Position numbers and translations under genes: made by a program
Notes under the pieces: generated by a model
Seen by the model: the letters and a program-made list of their open reading frames with translations, nothing else
The model's database searches: none
Told to the model about the DNA's origin: nothing
Part shown: one piece after another, positions 35,357-44,702 of the stretch
How positions within the stretch are numbered: the stretch's first letter is position 1
How the letters are laid out: every line of letters starts with the position of its first letter
Source: Nitrososphaerota archaeon
Lineage (GTDB): Archaea; Thermoproteota; Nitrososphaeria; Nitrososphaerales; Gagatemarchaeaceae
Length of the DNA: 64,000 bases
Reading direction: 5' to 3'
Assembly (NCBI GenBank): GCA_027887005.1
Contig: JAPCJI010000001.1
Coordinates: 186,001-250,000 of the forward strand

Positions 35357-36236
35357 CACGCGAATAGTGGTGGCCATCCCGGCCTGCAACGAAGAGAGGA
35401 ACATTGCCGCGGTCATTATCGCCGCACAGAAACATGCGAATGAAGTAGTGGTCTGTGATGATGGTTCCACGGACATGACAGCTGAGATTGCGGAGCGACT
35501 GGGGGCAGTCTTGGTGAAACACGACACACATATGGGGTATGGGGCGGCCCTGAGGAGCGGGTTCGAAAAGGCGATTCAACTTGGGGCCGACTTGATTGTT
35601 TCGCTAGACGCTGACGGCCAACACGACCCTGACGACATACAGCATTTGATTGAGCCTCTCATCAATCGCAAGGCAGACATCGTCATAGCATCCAGGTTCC
35701 TGGAGGGCCAATCAGCTACCCCCGGATACAGGAAGTTTGGAATCGAAGTCATAAATTCCGTAGCACGGAGCAAGAAAATGGGAGTAACAGACAGCCAATC
35801 GGGTTTCAGGGCGTATACACGGGAGGCTTTGCTCAAGGTCCTTCCCGCTGAAATGGGGATGGCCGCGAGCACCGAGATCCTGCTGAAAGCGAGGGAGTCG
35901 GGGCTCCGGGTTCAGGAGATCTCGTCGAGGATCAAGTATGACACGAATACTTCGAAGCACAACCCGGTTGGGCATGGACTTGACGTGCTGTTTGGTCATG
36001 TCAAGCAGTTGACCTTCAGGCATCCGCTCATGCTCTACGGTATCCCTGGGGTGATTCTCTCTGGAATCGCACTCGCCACCGGACTCTTCCTGTTACGGCT
36101 CTTCAACGCAGAGGGATACTTCAGCATCCCTCTTGCGCTCCTCACCGTCGGTTTCGGCGTCGTTGGCGTGTTGCTCATTGTGGTCGCCCTCATAGTATGG
36201 ACGATGGTCAGCCTCTTCCGGGAAGGACGTGCTTGA
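35343..36236 (+). CDS. Family 2 glycosyltransferase, DPM-like, with two C-terminal helices
   Basis: GT-A fold: RIVVAIPACNEERNI, VVCDDGSTD, and LIVSLDADGQHDPDDI with the DxD metal site, then SQSGFRAYTREAL. Two hydrophobic helices at the end anchor it in the membrane, as in dolichol-phosphate or undecaprenyl-phosphate sugar transferases. The open frame runs back to 35112 inside the epimerase gene, but GTG 35343 starts just before the domain. Confidence 0.85.
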   Translation: MQAGSTRIVVAIPACNEERNIAAVIIAAQKHANEVVVCDDGSTDMTAEIAERLGAVLVKHDTHMGYGAALRSGFEKAIQLGADLIVSLDADGQHDPDDIQHLIEPLINRKADIVIASRFLEGQSATPGYRKFGIEVINSVARSKKMGVTDSQSGFRAYTREALLKVLPAEMGMAASTEILLKARESGLRVQEISSRIKYDTNTSKHNPVGHGLDVLFGHVKQLTFRHPLMLYGIPGVILSGIALATGLFLLRLFNAEGYFSIPLALLTVGFGVVGVLLIVVALIVWTMVSLFREGRA

Positions 36237-36378
36237 GCAGTAGGAATTGGACAAGGATGGGCACTAAGTCTCAATGAAGACGACTCAAATCCTGGGTTGA
36301 TGCCCTTCGGAAACGATAGCTAGGGTCTCTCATGTCTTCTCCCCTCAAGTTGTAGGCGACCCGTTCAGCTCATATGAA

Positions 36379-37437
36379 TTGTCATTGCGGCAGTCACAGA
36401 CTCGAAGAATCGTGGTTTTCACATGGAACGTGGCTAACAGGCAGAGTGTGACTGAACGTATCAATCCCAATTTCACTGTGAAGAGGATTCGGGGAGTGAA
36501 CCTCGCCCTAAGGCCTCTCTTCTCTGAATACCCGCTAATTCCGAGCTTGGACACTGAGATTTCGAGTTGCAATCCAGGCCTGATAGATGCCCATTCGCAT
36601 CTGTTCCTTCCCTCCTTTCAGGCCATCAGAATTGCAAAGAAGCTGGGTATACCTTCGGTACTGACAGTCCATGGAGTGATGGCTCAGCGTGATAATGTCA
36701 CCAACCTGCTTCAAGAAGCGTACCTCCGTTTGGTAGCCTCGAGGGCGCTCGCTGACGCCACCGTGGTTGTATGTCTGACAAAGAGGGACGCAGATACGAT
36801 GGCCCATTTCGGCTGCCCTCAAGAGAAAATTAGAATCGTTCCCAACGCTGTTGACGCCGAATTGTTCAGTCCTGGACCGCACAGAGATGAAAAAACTATC
36901 CTTTGGGTAGGTCGCATGGTCCCTGAGAAGGGAGTTCGGCACCTCGCCGAAGTCATCGATCTCGTCATTGAAGGTGACAAGACGACGCGCTTCGTCATCA
37001 TAGGGGATGGACCTCTGCGACGACTCCTCCATGACTCGATAGCTGGTCGCGATTGGCAAAATAGGGTCTCAATTCTGGGGCGTCAATCAAGAGAAGTCGT
37101 TTCCGAGTGGATGGGCAGAGCCTCCGTTTTCCTGTTCACGTCTTCGCGTGAAGGATTTCCAAAGGTGATCCTGGAAGCGCTGTCGTCAGGCTTGCCGATA
37201 GTGTCTTTTGACCTGCCTGGTCTAAATGGAGTGGTCGAACACGGACTCGATGGCCTTATGGTTCCTCCTGGAGACACAGCGGCCATGGCAAAATCGGTCC
37301 TGTCGATTGTCGGTGATTCTGATCTTGGGAAGAAGCTCGGTCAGCACGGGAGGAAACGAGTCCTTGATACCTACACCTGGGAACTAGTTTTGGACTTGCT
37401 TTCGAACGTCTATCTCGAAGCTCTCTCGATGGTATAA
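36379..37437 (+). CDS. Family 4 glycosyltransferase with unclear start
   Basis: GT-B fold. The C-terminal half has ILWVGRMVPEKGVRHLAEVI and the donor-site FTSSREGFPKVILEALSSGLPIVS. The N-terminal half has VLTVHGVMAQRDN. The first normal start, TTG 36379, would drop the conserved first strand. Upstream codons in the same frame, back to about 36317, read IARVSHVFSPQ and then VVGDPFSSYEL, as expected for GT4 N-termini, but contain no ATG, GTG or TTG. Either an unusual start (ATA) is used or the 5' end is damaged. Confidence 0.75.
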   Translation: MSLRQSQTRRIVVFTWNVANRQSVTERINPNFTVKRIRGVNLALRPLFSEYPLIPSLDTEISSCNPGLIDAHSHLFLPSFQAIRIAKKLGIPSVLTVHGVMAQRDNVTNLLQEAYLRLVASRALADATVVVCLTKRDADTMAHFGCPQEKIRIVPNAVDAELFSPGPHRDEKTILWVGRMVPEKGVRHLAEVIDLVIEGDKTTRFVIIGDGPLRRLLHDSIAGRDWQNRVSILGRQSREVVSEWMGRASVFLFTSSREGFPKVILEALSSGLPIVSFDLPGLNGVVEHGLDGLMVPPGDTAAMAKSVLSIVGDSDLGKKLGQHGRKRVLDTYTWELVLDLLSNVYLEALSMV

Positions 37438-37449
37438 GAAGGGGAGATC

Positions 37450-38442
37450 ATGTCGGACCATACTGTAGCTGTCGTTGGTGGGTCAGGCTTCATTGGCTCG
37501 TCCATTGCAGCCAGAATGGCGAAGAAATATCGAACGATTGTTGTTGACCAGAAACGCTCCAACCTGGCCAGGGGGGTGGAGTTCAAAGCCTGTGATATCC
37601 GGAATCCGAAGGAGGTCAGACAATCACTGGCGGACGTAGACTTGGTAATCCACACTGCGATCATTCAGATACCAGCGATTAACTCTGAGAAGAGGCTCGG
37701 CTATGATGTGAACGTTTTGGGAACCCAGAATGTCTGCGAAGCAGTCGAGGACAACCCCGGTATCAGAGGCCTAATTCTTGCTGGGACTTGGCACACAATC
37801 GGAGAGAGTGCCATCGATGGCATGGTAGATGAGGGGTTCGGATACAGGCCGGACAAGGTCGAGGACAGAGCCAGGCTCTACGCTATCTCGAAGATTGTCC
37901 AAGAGTCAATCGTACGGTACTTTGATGAGCTTTCACCAAAGGTCTTTGGAATCATCCGAATGGGCACTGTTCTAGGTGAAGAGATGCCCGCGCTGACTGT
38001 CGCAAACTTGTTCATCCAGAAGGGATTGAAGGGTCAGCCGATTACCCCTTACAAACACAGCATGCACAGACCCATGCTCTACGTTGATGTCAATGACGTA
38101 ACCAAAGCGTTTCAGAGATTCTCAGACATGATAGTCCAAGGCAAGATTCTGAAGGACGGTAACAGCTTGAATCATGTCGTAAATGTAGTATATCCGAAGC
38201 CAATCACTATCCGCGAATTGGCCTTCGTGGTGCGTCGAGAGGTTCTCAGACTCACGGAAGGGAATACGCGACCCAGGGTCGAGGTGGTGGACGATGGCCT
38301 GCACGAACTCTTCGGACCATGGGAGAAGAGTAAGTTCGAAGCCGACACCAAAAAGGCCAACATTTTGTTGGGGCTCAGTACCCTCGTCAGCCCGGAGGAG
38401 TCGATTCGTAGCATTATCAAGGGAAGACTTCGCGTCAGGTGA
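37450..38442 (+). CDS. NAD-dependent epimerase/dehydratase (extended SDR)
   Basis: 330 residues. VAVVGGSGFIGSSIAARMA is the cofactor site, YAISKIVQE the Tyr-x3-Lys pair, and HRPMLYVDVNDVTKAF the typical late segment. It differs from the 34403 enzyme in lacking the GDGEQRRDF loop, so the substrate is probably different. ATG 37450 follows AAGGGGAG. It lies 12 bases after the GT4 gene. Confidence 0.8.
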   Translation: MSDHTVAVVGGSGFIGSSIAARMAKKYRTIVVDQKRSNLARGVEFKACDIRNPKEVRQSLADVDLVIHTAIIQIPAINSEKRLGYDVNVLGTQNVCEAVEDNPGIRGLILAGTWHTIGESAIDGMVDEGFGYRPDKVEDRARLYAISKIVQESIVRYFDELSPKVFGIIRMGTVLGEEMPALTVANLFIQKGLKGQPITPYKHSMHRPMLYVDVNDVTKAFQRFSDMIVQGKILKDGNSLNHVVNVVYPKPITIRELAFVVRREVLRLTEGNTRPRVEVVDDGLHELFGPWEKSKFEADTKKANILLGLSTLVSPEESIRSIIKGRLRVR

Positions 38443-38476
38443 CCTCGGTGAACGGTGGAGCTCTCGTGAAACAAGA

Positions 38477-39613
38477 ATGAAGAGGGTTCTCTTGATTTCT
38501 CCCGAGTACCCTCCCTTTGGGAGCGGCATTGGGAATGTAGTTTCTAATTTGAAGACAGAACTGGAGACACTTGGAATAGGGGTAGATCTCATTAGCAGAG
38601 GGAGTCGGGAATCGCCTTGCATGACTGTAGAATCCGGATTACCCGGAATCGCAGGGCTGATACCCTTTTGGGAACGGGCCTCACGTAAAGCGGCGGCACG
38701 AAGGCAAGATTACGATTTGGTTTGGATGCACTCACCATTGCTCGTCAATGTTCGCCAATTGTTTTCTTTCACGAACCTAATGATTACATTCCACAGCAGC
38801 TATCTTGGGTACTACGAGGCATTCAAGTCTCACGGTCATGTTCGACTCGTATCCTACTACAGGCTAGCTAGCACACTTCAGAAACGCTTCCTGAGGGAAC
38901 TTTCATGCAATAAGAGCGTCATGGTAACTGCAGTTTCTCCCTCGGTTGCGGCTGAACTCCGCTCTAACGGGCTCGATTATCCTGTACAGACTGTCCCCAA
39001 TGGCATAGGCACACTGAGCAACAATGCATTGATTGAGAACAACATGCGGGCAAAGCTTCTTGATTTGTGCCATGCGCCAAGCGGTGACGACGAACGGATC
39101 TTGGTTTACTCCGGTCGCATTTCCGAAGTTAAGCAAGTTGGTCTGTTGTTGCGCCTTTTCGGCCAAATCCACAATTTGGAACCAAAAACTCACCTTCTGA
39201 TCCTAGGAACTGGCAACCTTCACCTACGTATGGCGAAGCAAGCTGGGTCGCTTACAAATGTCCACATCATGGGGGAGTGCTCACAGGCAGAAGTCTTTGG
39301 ATTTCTAAGAGGAGCAGACGCATACGTTTCTCTCTCCTGCTACGAAGGACTGCCTCTCGCGGTTCTAGAAGCAGCTTCTTGTCGACTCCCGTTAGTCTTG
39401 TCAGATATTCCTGCTCATAGGTACATCTTGAGCAGGTTTGAGAATCCGAGAGTCCTGCTCAACTCCAGAGATCCTGACCCAACCGAAGTCCTATCTTTTC
39501 TAGAACGCGTAGGTCCTCAGAATGGAGTTGGCCAAGTCCTGCCATCGGAATTTGCTTGGGCCCGAATAGTTCGTAACTATCTCAGTTTGGTGCGACTGGA
39601 CCCAGATTCTTAG
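38477..39613 (+). CDS. Family 4 glycosyltransferase
   Basis: Starts MKRVLLISPEYPPFGSGIGN, the standard GT4 first strand and glycine loop, at ATG 38477; the frame is open back to 38294 inside the epimerase gene but that part is not GT-like. The C-terminal domain has ILVYSGRISEVKQVGLLLRLFG and SLSCYEGLPLAVLEAASCRLPLVLSD with the donor-binding Glu. Soluble or peripheral. Confidence 0.85.
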   Translation: MKRVLLISPEYPPFGSGIGNVVSNLKTELETLGIGVDLISRGSRESPCMTVESGLPGIAGLIPFWERASRKAAARRQDYDLVWMHSPLLVNVRQLFSFTNLMITFHSSYLGYYEAFKSHGHVRLVSYYRLASTLQKRFLRELSCNKSVMVTAVSPSVAAELRSNGLDYPVQTVPNGIGTLSNNALIENNMRAKLLDLCHAPSGDDERILVYSGRISEVKQVGLLLRLFGQIHNLEPKTHLLILGTGNLHLRMAKQAGSLTNVHIMGECSQAEVFGFLRGADAYVSLSCYEGLPLAVLEAASCRLPLVLSDIPAHRYILSRFENPRVLLNSRDPDPTEVLSFLERVGPQNGVGQVLPSEFAWARIVRNYLSLVRLDPDS

Positions 39614-39732
39614 CTCAACAGTAGCTCTGAGGATGGGTCGCCTACCGCTCGTTTGCCATAACGTGTGCTCACATAATGACATGCTGCCACATCACTCTTA
39701 TCTTGAGCATTATTTGTTCCGGCAGACAGCAG

Positions 39733-40839
39733 ATGAAAATCCTCAGCGTTTGTGAGAGACTTCAAGACGACGCATATTCTTGGAGAGTCAAGAATATCTT
39801 GGGACAGCTAGGGGTTCACGGGAATAGTGTCAAACTCGTAGAGAACTATTCCCTGTCAAGACAGAATTGGTTATCGAAAATGTTCCATTTCCCGGTGTCG
39901 ATGGTTAGAACCCTTGGTGAGGCATGTGGAGATTCCTACGACTTGATTTATGGCAACAGTCAAGCAATGGCCTACTGTCTGCTAGGAGGATTTGGTCGAA
40001 TTCCTTTGGTATTCGACATGCATGGGTTCCCGGCCGAAGAATATCGACTGCAAAGTCTGGCCTACGGGAAGGCTGCAGCGCGTAATCCTAGTTACTTGGG
40101 GCGGGTTCTAGCGAATCGACTTGAGCTTGCACTTTCTGACACAATTGTTTGTGTTTCGAAAACTCAGATGATAATGCTAGGCAAATCATACCGGATTCCA
40201 CGGGAGAAAATGGTCTATGCCACCAATGGCGTCGATGTCAGCTTCTTCACCCCACATTCAAACGCCGAGACGAGAGACCTAAGAAAGAGCATTGGGCTGG
40301 ACGGGAAGCTTGTCTTCGGGTACATTGGGAGCGTTGACAAGTCCTCGAACAACTGGTTGGGTGTCCAGCAGGTGATCAAGACGGCACAGGCAATTCAGGA
40401 TTCGGAAGTGGGGTTCCTAATCGTCGGTGGAAGAGCAAGTCAGCGAAGCGGGAACCTCGTGATCGTCAAACGCCAACCCAGAGATAGGCTGAATGAGTAT
40501 TATGCCGCCTGTGATGTGCTTGTACTTCCTCTTGCAAAGCACACATCCATGAACATAGCCTCCCCCACAAAATTCGCAGAATACGCCGCCGTGGGTAGGC
40601 CTATCATGTCGACAGATGTAGGTGACCCGCCTGACTTCATAAGAAGGAGTGATTGCGGGATGATAATTCCAGATTTCGAAACTGATACAATGATTGAAGC
40701 GATAATGAGATTCAAAGAAATGTCAAGCGGAAGATTGAACCAAATGGGTGCCAGATCACGAATCCTTGCGGAACAAAGCTTCGATTGGAACAAGATTGGC
40801 GTCACGCTCTCGAAAGCCCTTCTCAAATATCAGAGGTAA
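39733..40839 (+). CDS. Family 4 glycosyltransferase
   Basis: Starts MKILSVCERLQDDAYSWRVK at ATG 39733; the frame is open back to 39676. LVFDMHGFPAEEY and LFGYIGSVDKSS-like segments (VFGYIGSVDKSSNNWLGVQQ) mark the two halves. PTKFAEYAAVGRPIMSTDVGD is the donor site, a GT4 variant where the usual EG is replaced by PTKFAEY. Sits between another GT4 and the 772-aa membrane protein. Confidence 0.8.
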   Translation: MKILSVCERLQDDAYSWRVKNILGQLGVHGNSVKLVENYSLSRQNWLSKMFHFPVSMVRTLGEACGDSYDLIYGNSQAMAYCLLGGFGRIPLVFDMHGFPAEEYRLQSLAYGKAAARNPSYLGRVLANRLELALSDTIVCVSKTQMIMLGKSYRIPREKMVYATNGVDVSFFTPHSNAETRDLRKSIGLDGKLVFGYIGSVDKSSNNWLGVQQVIKTAQAIQDSEVGFLIVGGRASQRSGNLVIVKRQPRDRLNEYYAACDVLVLPLAKHTSMNIASPTKFAEYAAVGRPIMSTDVGDPPDFIRRSDCGMIIPDFETDTMIEAIMRFKEMSSGRLNQMGARSRILAEQSFDWNKIGVTLSKALLKYQR

Positions 40840-40856
40840 TAGCTTGATGGAAATTC

Positions 40857-43175
40857 TTGTCCTATTCGACCGCTTCCTCGCTAGGTTACGCCGGGATCAG
40901 ATTGGCGCTTCTTAGCGGCCTCCTCGCTGGCGTCATGTGTTTCCTCCCTGGTCCGTTCCTCTTGGACTATCTGGCGAAGTTAGGGAGGGTGAGAGTCTCC
41001 AAAACTGAAATGGTGGTGCTGGGAAGCTTGGTTTGGAACTTCGCATGGGTTAGCGCGGCATACCTCGTCGCAATTCTTACGTCATCGATTGCTGTATTCT
41101 ACTTGTTCTCGCTTGGAATTGGGGCAGCGACAATCCTCCTCGACCTTTACGAAACTCTCAGACGCAAGCCTCACTTCAGGCTCCCATCCATCGACCTCGA
41201 TAGTACACTCGCCTTGGCGCTGATCGCAGTCTTGGGTGCTGTCATAGCCATCGAAATAGCGGCGCACTCAATTTACGAGGAGTTTGACGCAATATTCTAT
41301 TATCTTCCTGTAGCGAAGTCCATTGTGCTGACTGGCGGCCTGCACTTCGATCCCTTGCACGCTACTGGTCTCACAACTACACTGTCACCAGCATTGCCTC
41401 TGATGTATGGTTCGGTCCTATTCTTTTCTGGCTCGCTAATGGAGTTCGGACTAGCCGTGAGAATCATTCCCTTGGCATACGTTATTCTTACGTCATTGGG
41501 AGTGTACCTCCTCTCATTTGGAATACTCGAAGATTCCAAGTTGGCGCTTGTTTCAACAGTCTGCTTCTTATCACTGCCAGTCCTAATGAGCATGTCTCTC
41601 GACTATAGCCTCTACCTTGACATGGGTTTCGTCTTCGCAGCGACAGTTTCGATGTATCTGGTCGTCAGAGTTGGAAGATACAAGTGGAGTGATTCCTTCG
41701 GATGGCTGGCTCTTGGCGTTTCGCTGGGCCTATTGCTGCTGACAAAGGATACAGCGTTCTTCATCGTACCGTCTTTGTTCATCCTGGCTATCATGCCTCG
41801 TTTGCGCAGTCTTGAGAGGAATCTGGCTGCTCTACTCGGTGCTTTGGTATTTACAGGAATCTACACTTTCTTTTTCGTAGTTGATATTCTATTCTTCTCT
41901 GAACTAGGAATCGTCGCCGCACAGACAACAATTCTTGGAACATTAGTTCTGGCATTCATCACTCTCCGTCGAGTGGGGTTCGACAATCTCATTGCCCCCC
42001 GCAGGCGACAAATCCTGCTGCTGATTGTCCCGTCCGCCCCAACTATCGTCTTCATAATTCGGAATATCGTACAATACAGGGTGGTGAGCTTTGATCTCAT
42101 ATGGTTTAACGCGGTGGCGGCTCGCGCCTCCAACCTAATTGCCCATTCTAGCGTTCAGGCTCCTCTTTTCGTTGTACCCACTTTCCAGAATCTCTTCGTG
42201 ATTTTTTCCAGTTATGACGCAGGGTTCATCTTCCTTTTGCCCATGGTTCTAGGCATTCTATGTCTTCTCTTCGTCCATGAAATACGATCGGAGACAAAAT
42301 CGGTTTACCTTCTTTTTTGGCTGATGCTCATTGGTGCATGGGGATGGCTTTTCAATTTCGCTTATGTCGGTCCGAATCTCAGGCCCTTGTATGACTTCGC
42401 ACCAATCATCGCATTGCTGGCCTCTGCTGGTGTGGGTTTCGTATCTAGAACGTGGAGGGTCCAAAACTCAATGGTCATTAGACTGGTCTTCTTCGCTTCA
42501 CTTGCACTGCTTTACTTATGGGCAGGCCCTCTGAACATCGGCTCTGGCGGAGTAGAACTCCTCAGTTACAACTTTTCTTCCATCGCAGTCCCAACGCTGC
42601 AGAGTCTTTCAATCCTGTCCATCCTCTTTCTCATCGCTTTCGTACCGATTCGCTACTTCAACCTAGTCCGATCGCAAGACTCCCGTCGCGTGGGCAGAAT
42701 CATGGTAACTGGAGCCATTCTTCTAATTCTTGTCTTCCCGGCATACTCATTCGGTTCAGCGAATCTGGGCAATACACAAGCTGCCACGACCGTTCCACAG
42801 GGATGGGAAAACAATCTCTCTCAAGTCATAAGCTACATTAATCTCAACCTGAAAGACAATTACAGTATCATGACTTTCTACGCCTTGCCGATAGCTTACT
42901 TCACTAATCATCCCATCATCGAGATGACGAGATGGTTCGGAGTCACGTCAGTCCTGGGATTAGTCGGGGCCAACGCATCCATTGCTATAGATGCTTTGGT
43001 CAAAGATGGCATAAGATACCTGTTGATTCCCAAGCCTGTCAACAGTCAATATCAGTACTATCTTTCCCTCGCTCAGAACTTCACTTTTCTTAGCCCTCAG
43101 GGCCTGAGCACAGACCTCAGATTGGTCCTACTATCAGATTTCACAGACTATCAGCTTTACAGAGTATTGGGCTAG
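40857..43175 (+). CDS. Large polytopic GT-C-like glycosyltransferase
   Basis: 772 residues with about 14 or more helices and a soluble C-terminal domain. HSIYEEFDAIFYYLPVAKSI after an early helix matches the acidic first loop of GT39/PMT-type enzymes. LLLTKDTAFFIVPSLFIL is a further family-like helix. The tail (about 640-772) is outside the membrane and ends in SDFTDYQLYRVLG. TTG start. It ends the first glycan cluster and probably uses lipid-linked sugars. Confidence 0.7.
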   Translation: MSYSTASSLGYAGIRLALLSGLLAGVMCFLPGPFLLDYLAKLGRVRVSKTEMVVLGSLVWNFAWVSAAYLVAILTSSIAVFYLFSLGIGAATILLDLYETLRRKPHFRLPSIDLDSTLALALIAVLGAVIAIEIAAHSIYEEFDAIFYYLPVAKSIVLTGGLHFDPLHATGLTTTLSPALPLMYGSVLFFSGSLMEFGLAVRIIPLAYVILTSLGVYLLSFGILEDSKLALVSTVCFLSLPVLMSMSLDYSLYLDMGFVFAATVSMYLVVRVGRYKWSDSFGWLALGVSLGLLLLTKDTAFFIVPSLFILAIMPRLRSLERNLAALLGALVFTGIYTFFFVVDILFFSELGIVAAQTTILGTLVLAFITLRRVGFDNLIAPRRRQILLLIVPSAPTIVFIIRNIVQYRVVSFDLIWFNAVAARASNLIAHSSVQAPLFVVPTFQNLFVIFSSYDAGFIFLLPMVLGILCLLFVHEIRSETKSVYLLFWLMLIGAWGWLFNFAYVGPNLRPLYDFAPIIALLASAGVGFVSRTWRVQNSMVIRLVFFASLALLYLWAGPLNIGSGGVELLSYNFSSIAVPTLQSLSILSILFLIAFVPIRYFNLVRSQDSRRVGRIMVTGAILLILVFPAYSFGSANLGNTQAATTVPQGWENNLSQVISYINLNLKDNYSIMTFYALPIAYFTNHPIIEMTRWFGVTSVLGLVGANASIAIDALVKDGIRYLLIPKPVNSQYQYYLSLAQNFTFLSPQGLSTDLRLVLLSDFTDYQLYRVLG

Positions 43176-43269
43176 TCTGAAATCAAACATAGACCAAGGT
43201 ACTTGTCTTGCCAAACTTGGAACCAAATGGCAACAAACCGCCCTCCTGAGTCCTAGGAGTGTCAGATGA

Positions 43270-43533
43270 CTAGTACAGTCTGATCGCCCAGGTGCCGTTC
43301 CCCGTCAGCCACCTCCTCCCGACGTATAGCGCCATCATGAAGGCCCAGGCTAGGTCGTCATGGAGCCCTTCCGGGTGAGCGTACCTCGGCTTGTCCCAGG
43401 CCCCAATGACCATCTCCTGCTCCTTGAGCTGCTTCTTCAGCTCGTCGGTGCCAGAGCCGAACTCCACCACGCCCTTCTGAAGGCAAGCCCCGGCGCACTC
43501 CACCATCGCGTACTTGACCGGTGCCCTCTCGCG
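43270..43533 (-). pseudogene. C-terminal fragment of a terminase large subunit-like gene
   Basis: About 87 residues in frame after a TAG at 43534-43536. VKYAMVECAGACLQKGVVEF, then ELKKQLKEQEMV and PEGLHDDLAWAFMMAL fit the end of a viral packaging nuclease, where H-DDL sits near the C-terminus. The ATPase part is absent. A viral relic by appearance; the family is judged from memory. Confidence 0.5.
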
Positions 43534-43555
43534 CTAGCTCTTTCCCTCACTCGTG

Positions 43556-43843
43556 ATGAACGAGTGCCAGATTGAAAGCGGCAGGAGAATCGTGGACAGC
43601 CTGATCGGGAGCAGCTCGACGATAGCGGACGGTGAGAGGAGGGTGCCCAAGGGGTACAAGCTGATCCTCGGAGAAAGGTCATTCGTGCAAGTCTGATACG
43701 TCCAACTACATCGGAAAAGACACTTCCGCGTTAACGGGGGTGAAATCGCCAGGCTCGAGTTTGTTGTGACTGGATTTAGGCCCCTGACTGTCGTTGCAAG
43801 GCCCCTGCTGAGGTTCGAGAGGGGCATTCTGGAACTGGTCTGA
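43556..43843 (+). pseudogene. Broken gene with one in-frame TGA
   Basis: A 95-codon frame interrupted by TGA at 43694-43696. The part before reads IESGRRIVDSLIGSSS and VPKGYKLILGERSFVQV; the part after reads FRVNGGEIARLEFVV and RPLTVVARPLLRFERGILEL. Both look like one real protein. Its 3' end is repeated at 49460-49496. Family not recognised. Confidence 0.45.
43781..43817 (+). repeat. Left copy of a 37-bp direct repeat
   Basis: 31 of 37 bases match 49460-49496 in the same direction, including CTGTCGTTG and GCCCCTGC. It bounds the replicon-like region. Confidence 0.5.
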
Positions 43844-43953
43844 CCGAAGCAAAAACAGTTCTGGTGGAATGCTGGAACCCCGATTTCCTCGGGGGTGCGC
43901 AATCCTTATGGTCGTGACTTGGTTGATTTCGTGTCCGTGCCGGGTTTGTTCAA

Positions 43954-44574
43954 TTGTCGATAGGTGCAAGCGGAAAGGCACTCTTCTGCGACGTGGGGGG
44001 TGTCCTGATCGCGGACCCCTGGGCGCTGACCGCGAAGAAGCTGGGCAAGGACTATGGTCTAGACTCTTCCAAGGCATACGTCAGGTTAGTAGAGTACAGC
44101 AAGTTGCTCGATTTGAATCGGCTAACCCTCTTCGGACTTTGGCGAAGATTCTCTGGTTCGTCGTCGACCGAGATACCATATGCACACTTCAGGAGGCTCT
44201 TTCTTGGTGAGTCGCTTGTCAAGATACCCGAAGTCTGGGATTCTGTCCAATGGTTGCGAGACTCAGCGGGCTTTTCGGTCTATGCGCTCAGTAACATGTG
44301 CAAGACTGTGTGGGTGTCTCTCCAGGAGAAGTATGCCATTAGGTCGTTGTTCGACGGAGAGACACTCTCGTACGCGTGTGGCATGATGAAGCCTGACTCT
44401 CGGATATTCAGGCTCGCCCTCAAGCGGGCCCGCCGAAGTCAAGCGGAGAGCACTTTTCTGGACGATTCTGAAATCAACGTTGCCGCGGCCCTGTCGGTTG
44501 GGCTAATGGCGCACAAAGCCAGTTCTCCTGCGGCGACGGCCCGATTCCTAAGATCGCTGGCAGGGAAGGCATGA
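43954..44574 (+). CDS. HAD family hydrolase
   Basis: 206 residues. Motif I is FCDVGGVLI (Asp13; the second Asp is Gly, as in many small HADs), motif II YALSN, the motif III Lys in GMMKPDSRIF and motif IV FLDDSEIN. Likely a phosphatase or dehalogenase-like enzyme of the subfamily with a helical cap. The start is TTG 43954. It lies inside the relic region and looks intact. Its 3' end overlaps an antisense gene fragment. Confidence 0.8.
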   Translation: MSIGASGKALFCDVGGVLIADPWALTAKKLGKDYGLDSSKAYVRLVEYSKLLDLNRLTLFGLWRRFSGSSSTEIPYAHFRRLFLGESLVKIPEVWDSVQWLRDSAGFSVYALSNMCKTVWVSLQEKYAIRSLFDGETLSYACGMMKPDSRIFRLALKRARRSQAESTFLDDSEINVAAALSVGLMAHKASSPAATARFLRSLAGKA

Positions 44575-44692
44575 CGTCAGTGCAATTCCAGAGTCTTCCG
44601 ACCAGCTTTGCGAGGGTGATGGGTTTGTTGGTCTTGTAGTCTGTCTCATCAATCTCGCCCGTCTCTACCCATTGCTCGAAGGCGTCCCTCAG
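44567..44692 (-). pseudogene. Fragment of a small conserved protein (GRLWNCTD motif)
   Basis: In frame after TAG and TGA: LRDAFEQWVETGEID, then TNKPITLAKLVGRLWNC and TDVMPS. The LVGxLWNCTDxMP string recurs, from memory, in small uncharacterised prokaryotic proteins. It has no start codon and overlaps the end of the HAD gene. Confidence 0.45.
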
Positions 44693-44702
44693 CTATCATT
44701 GA

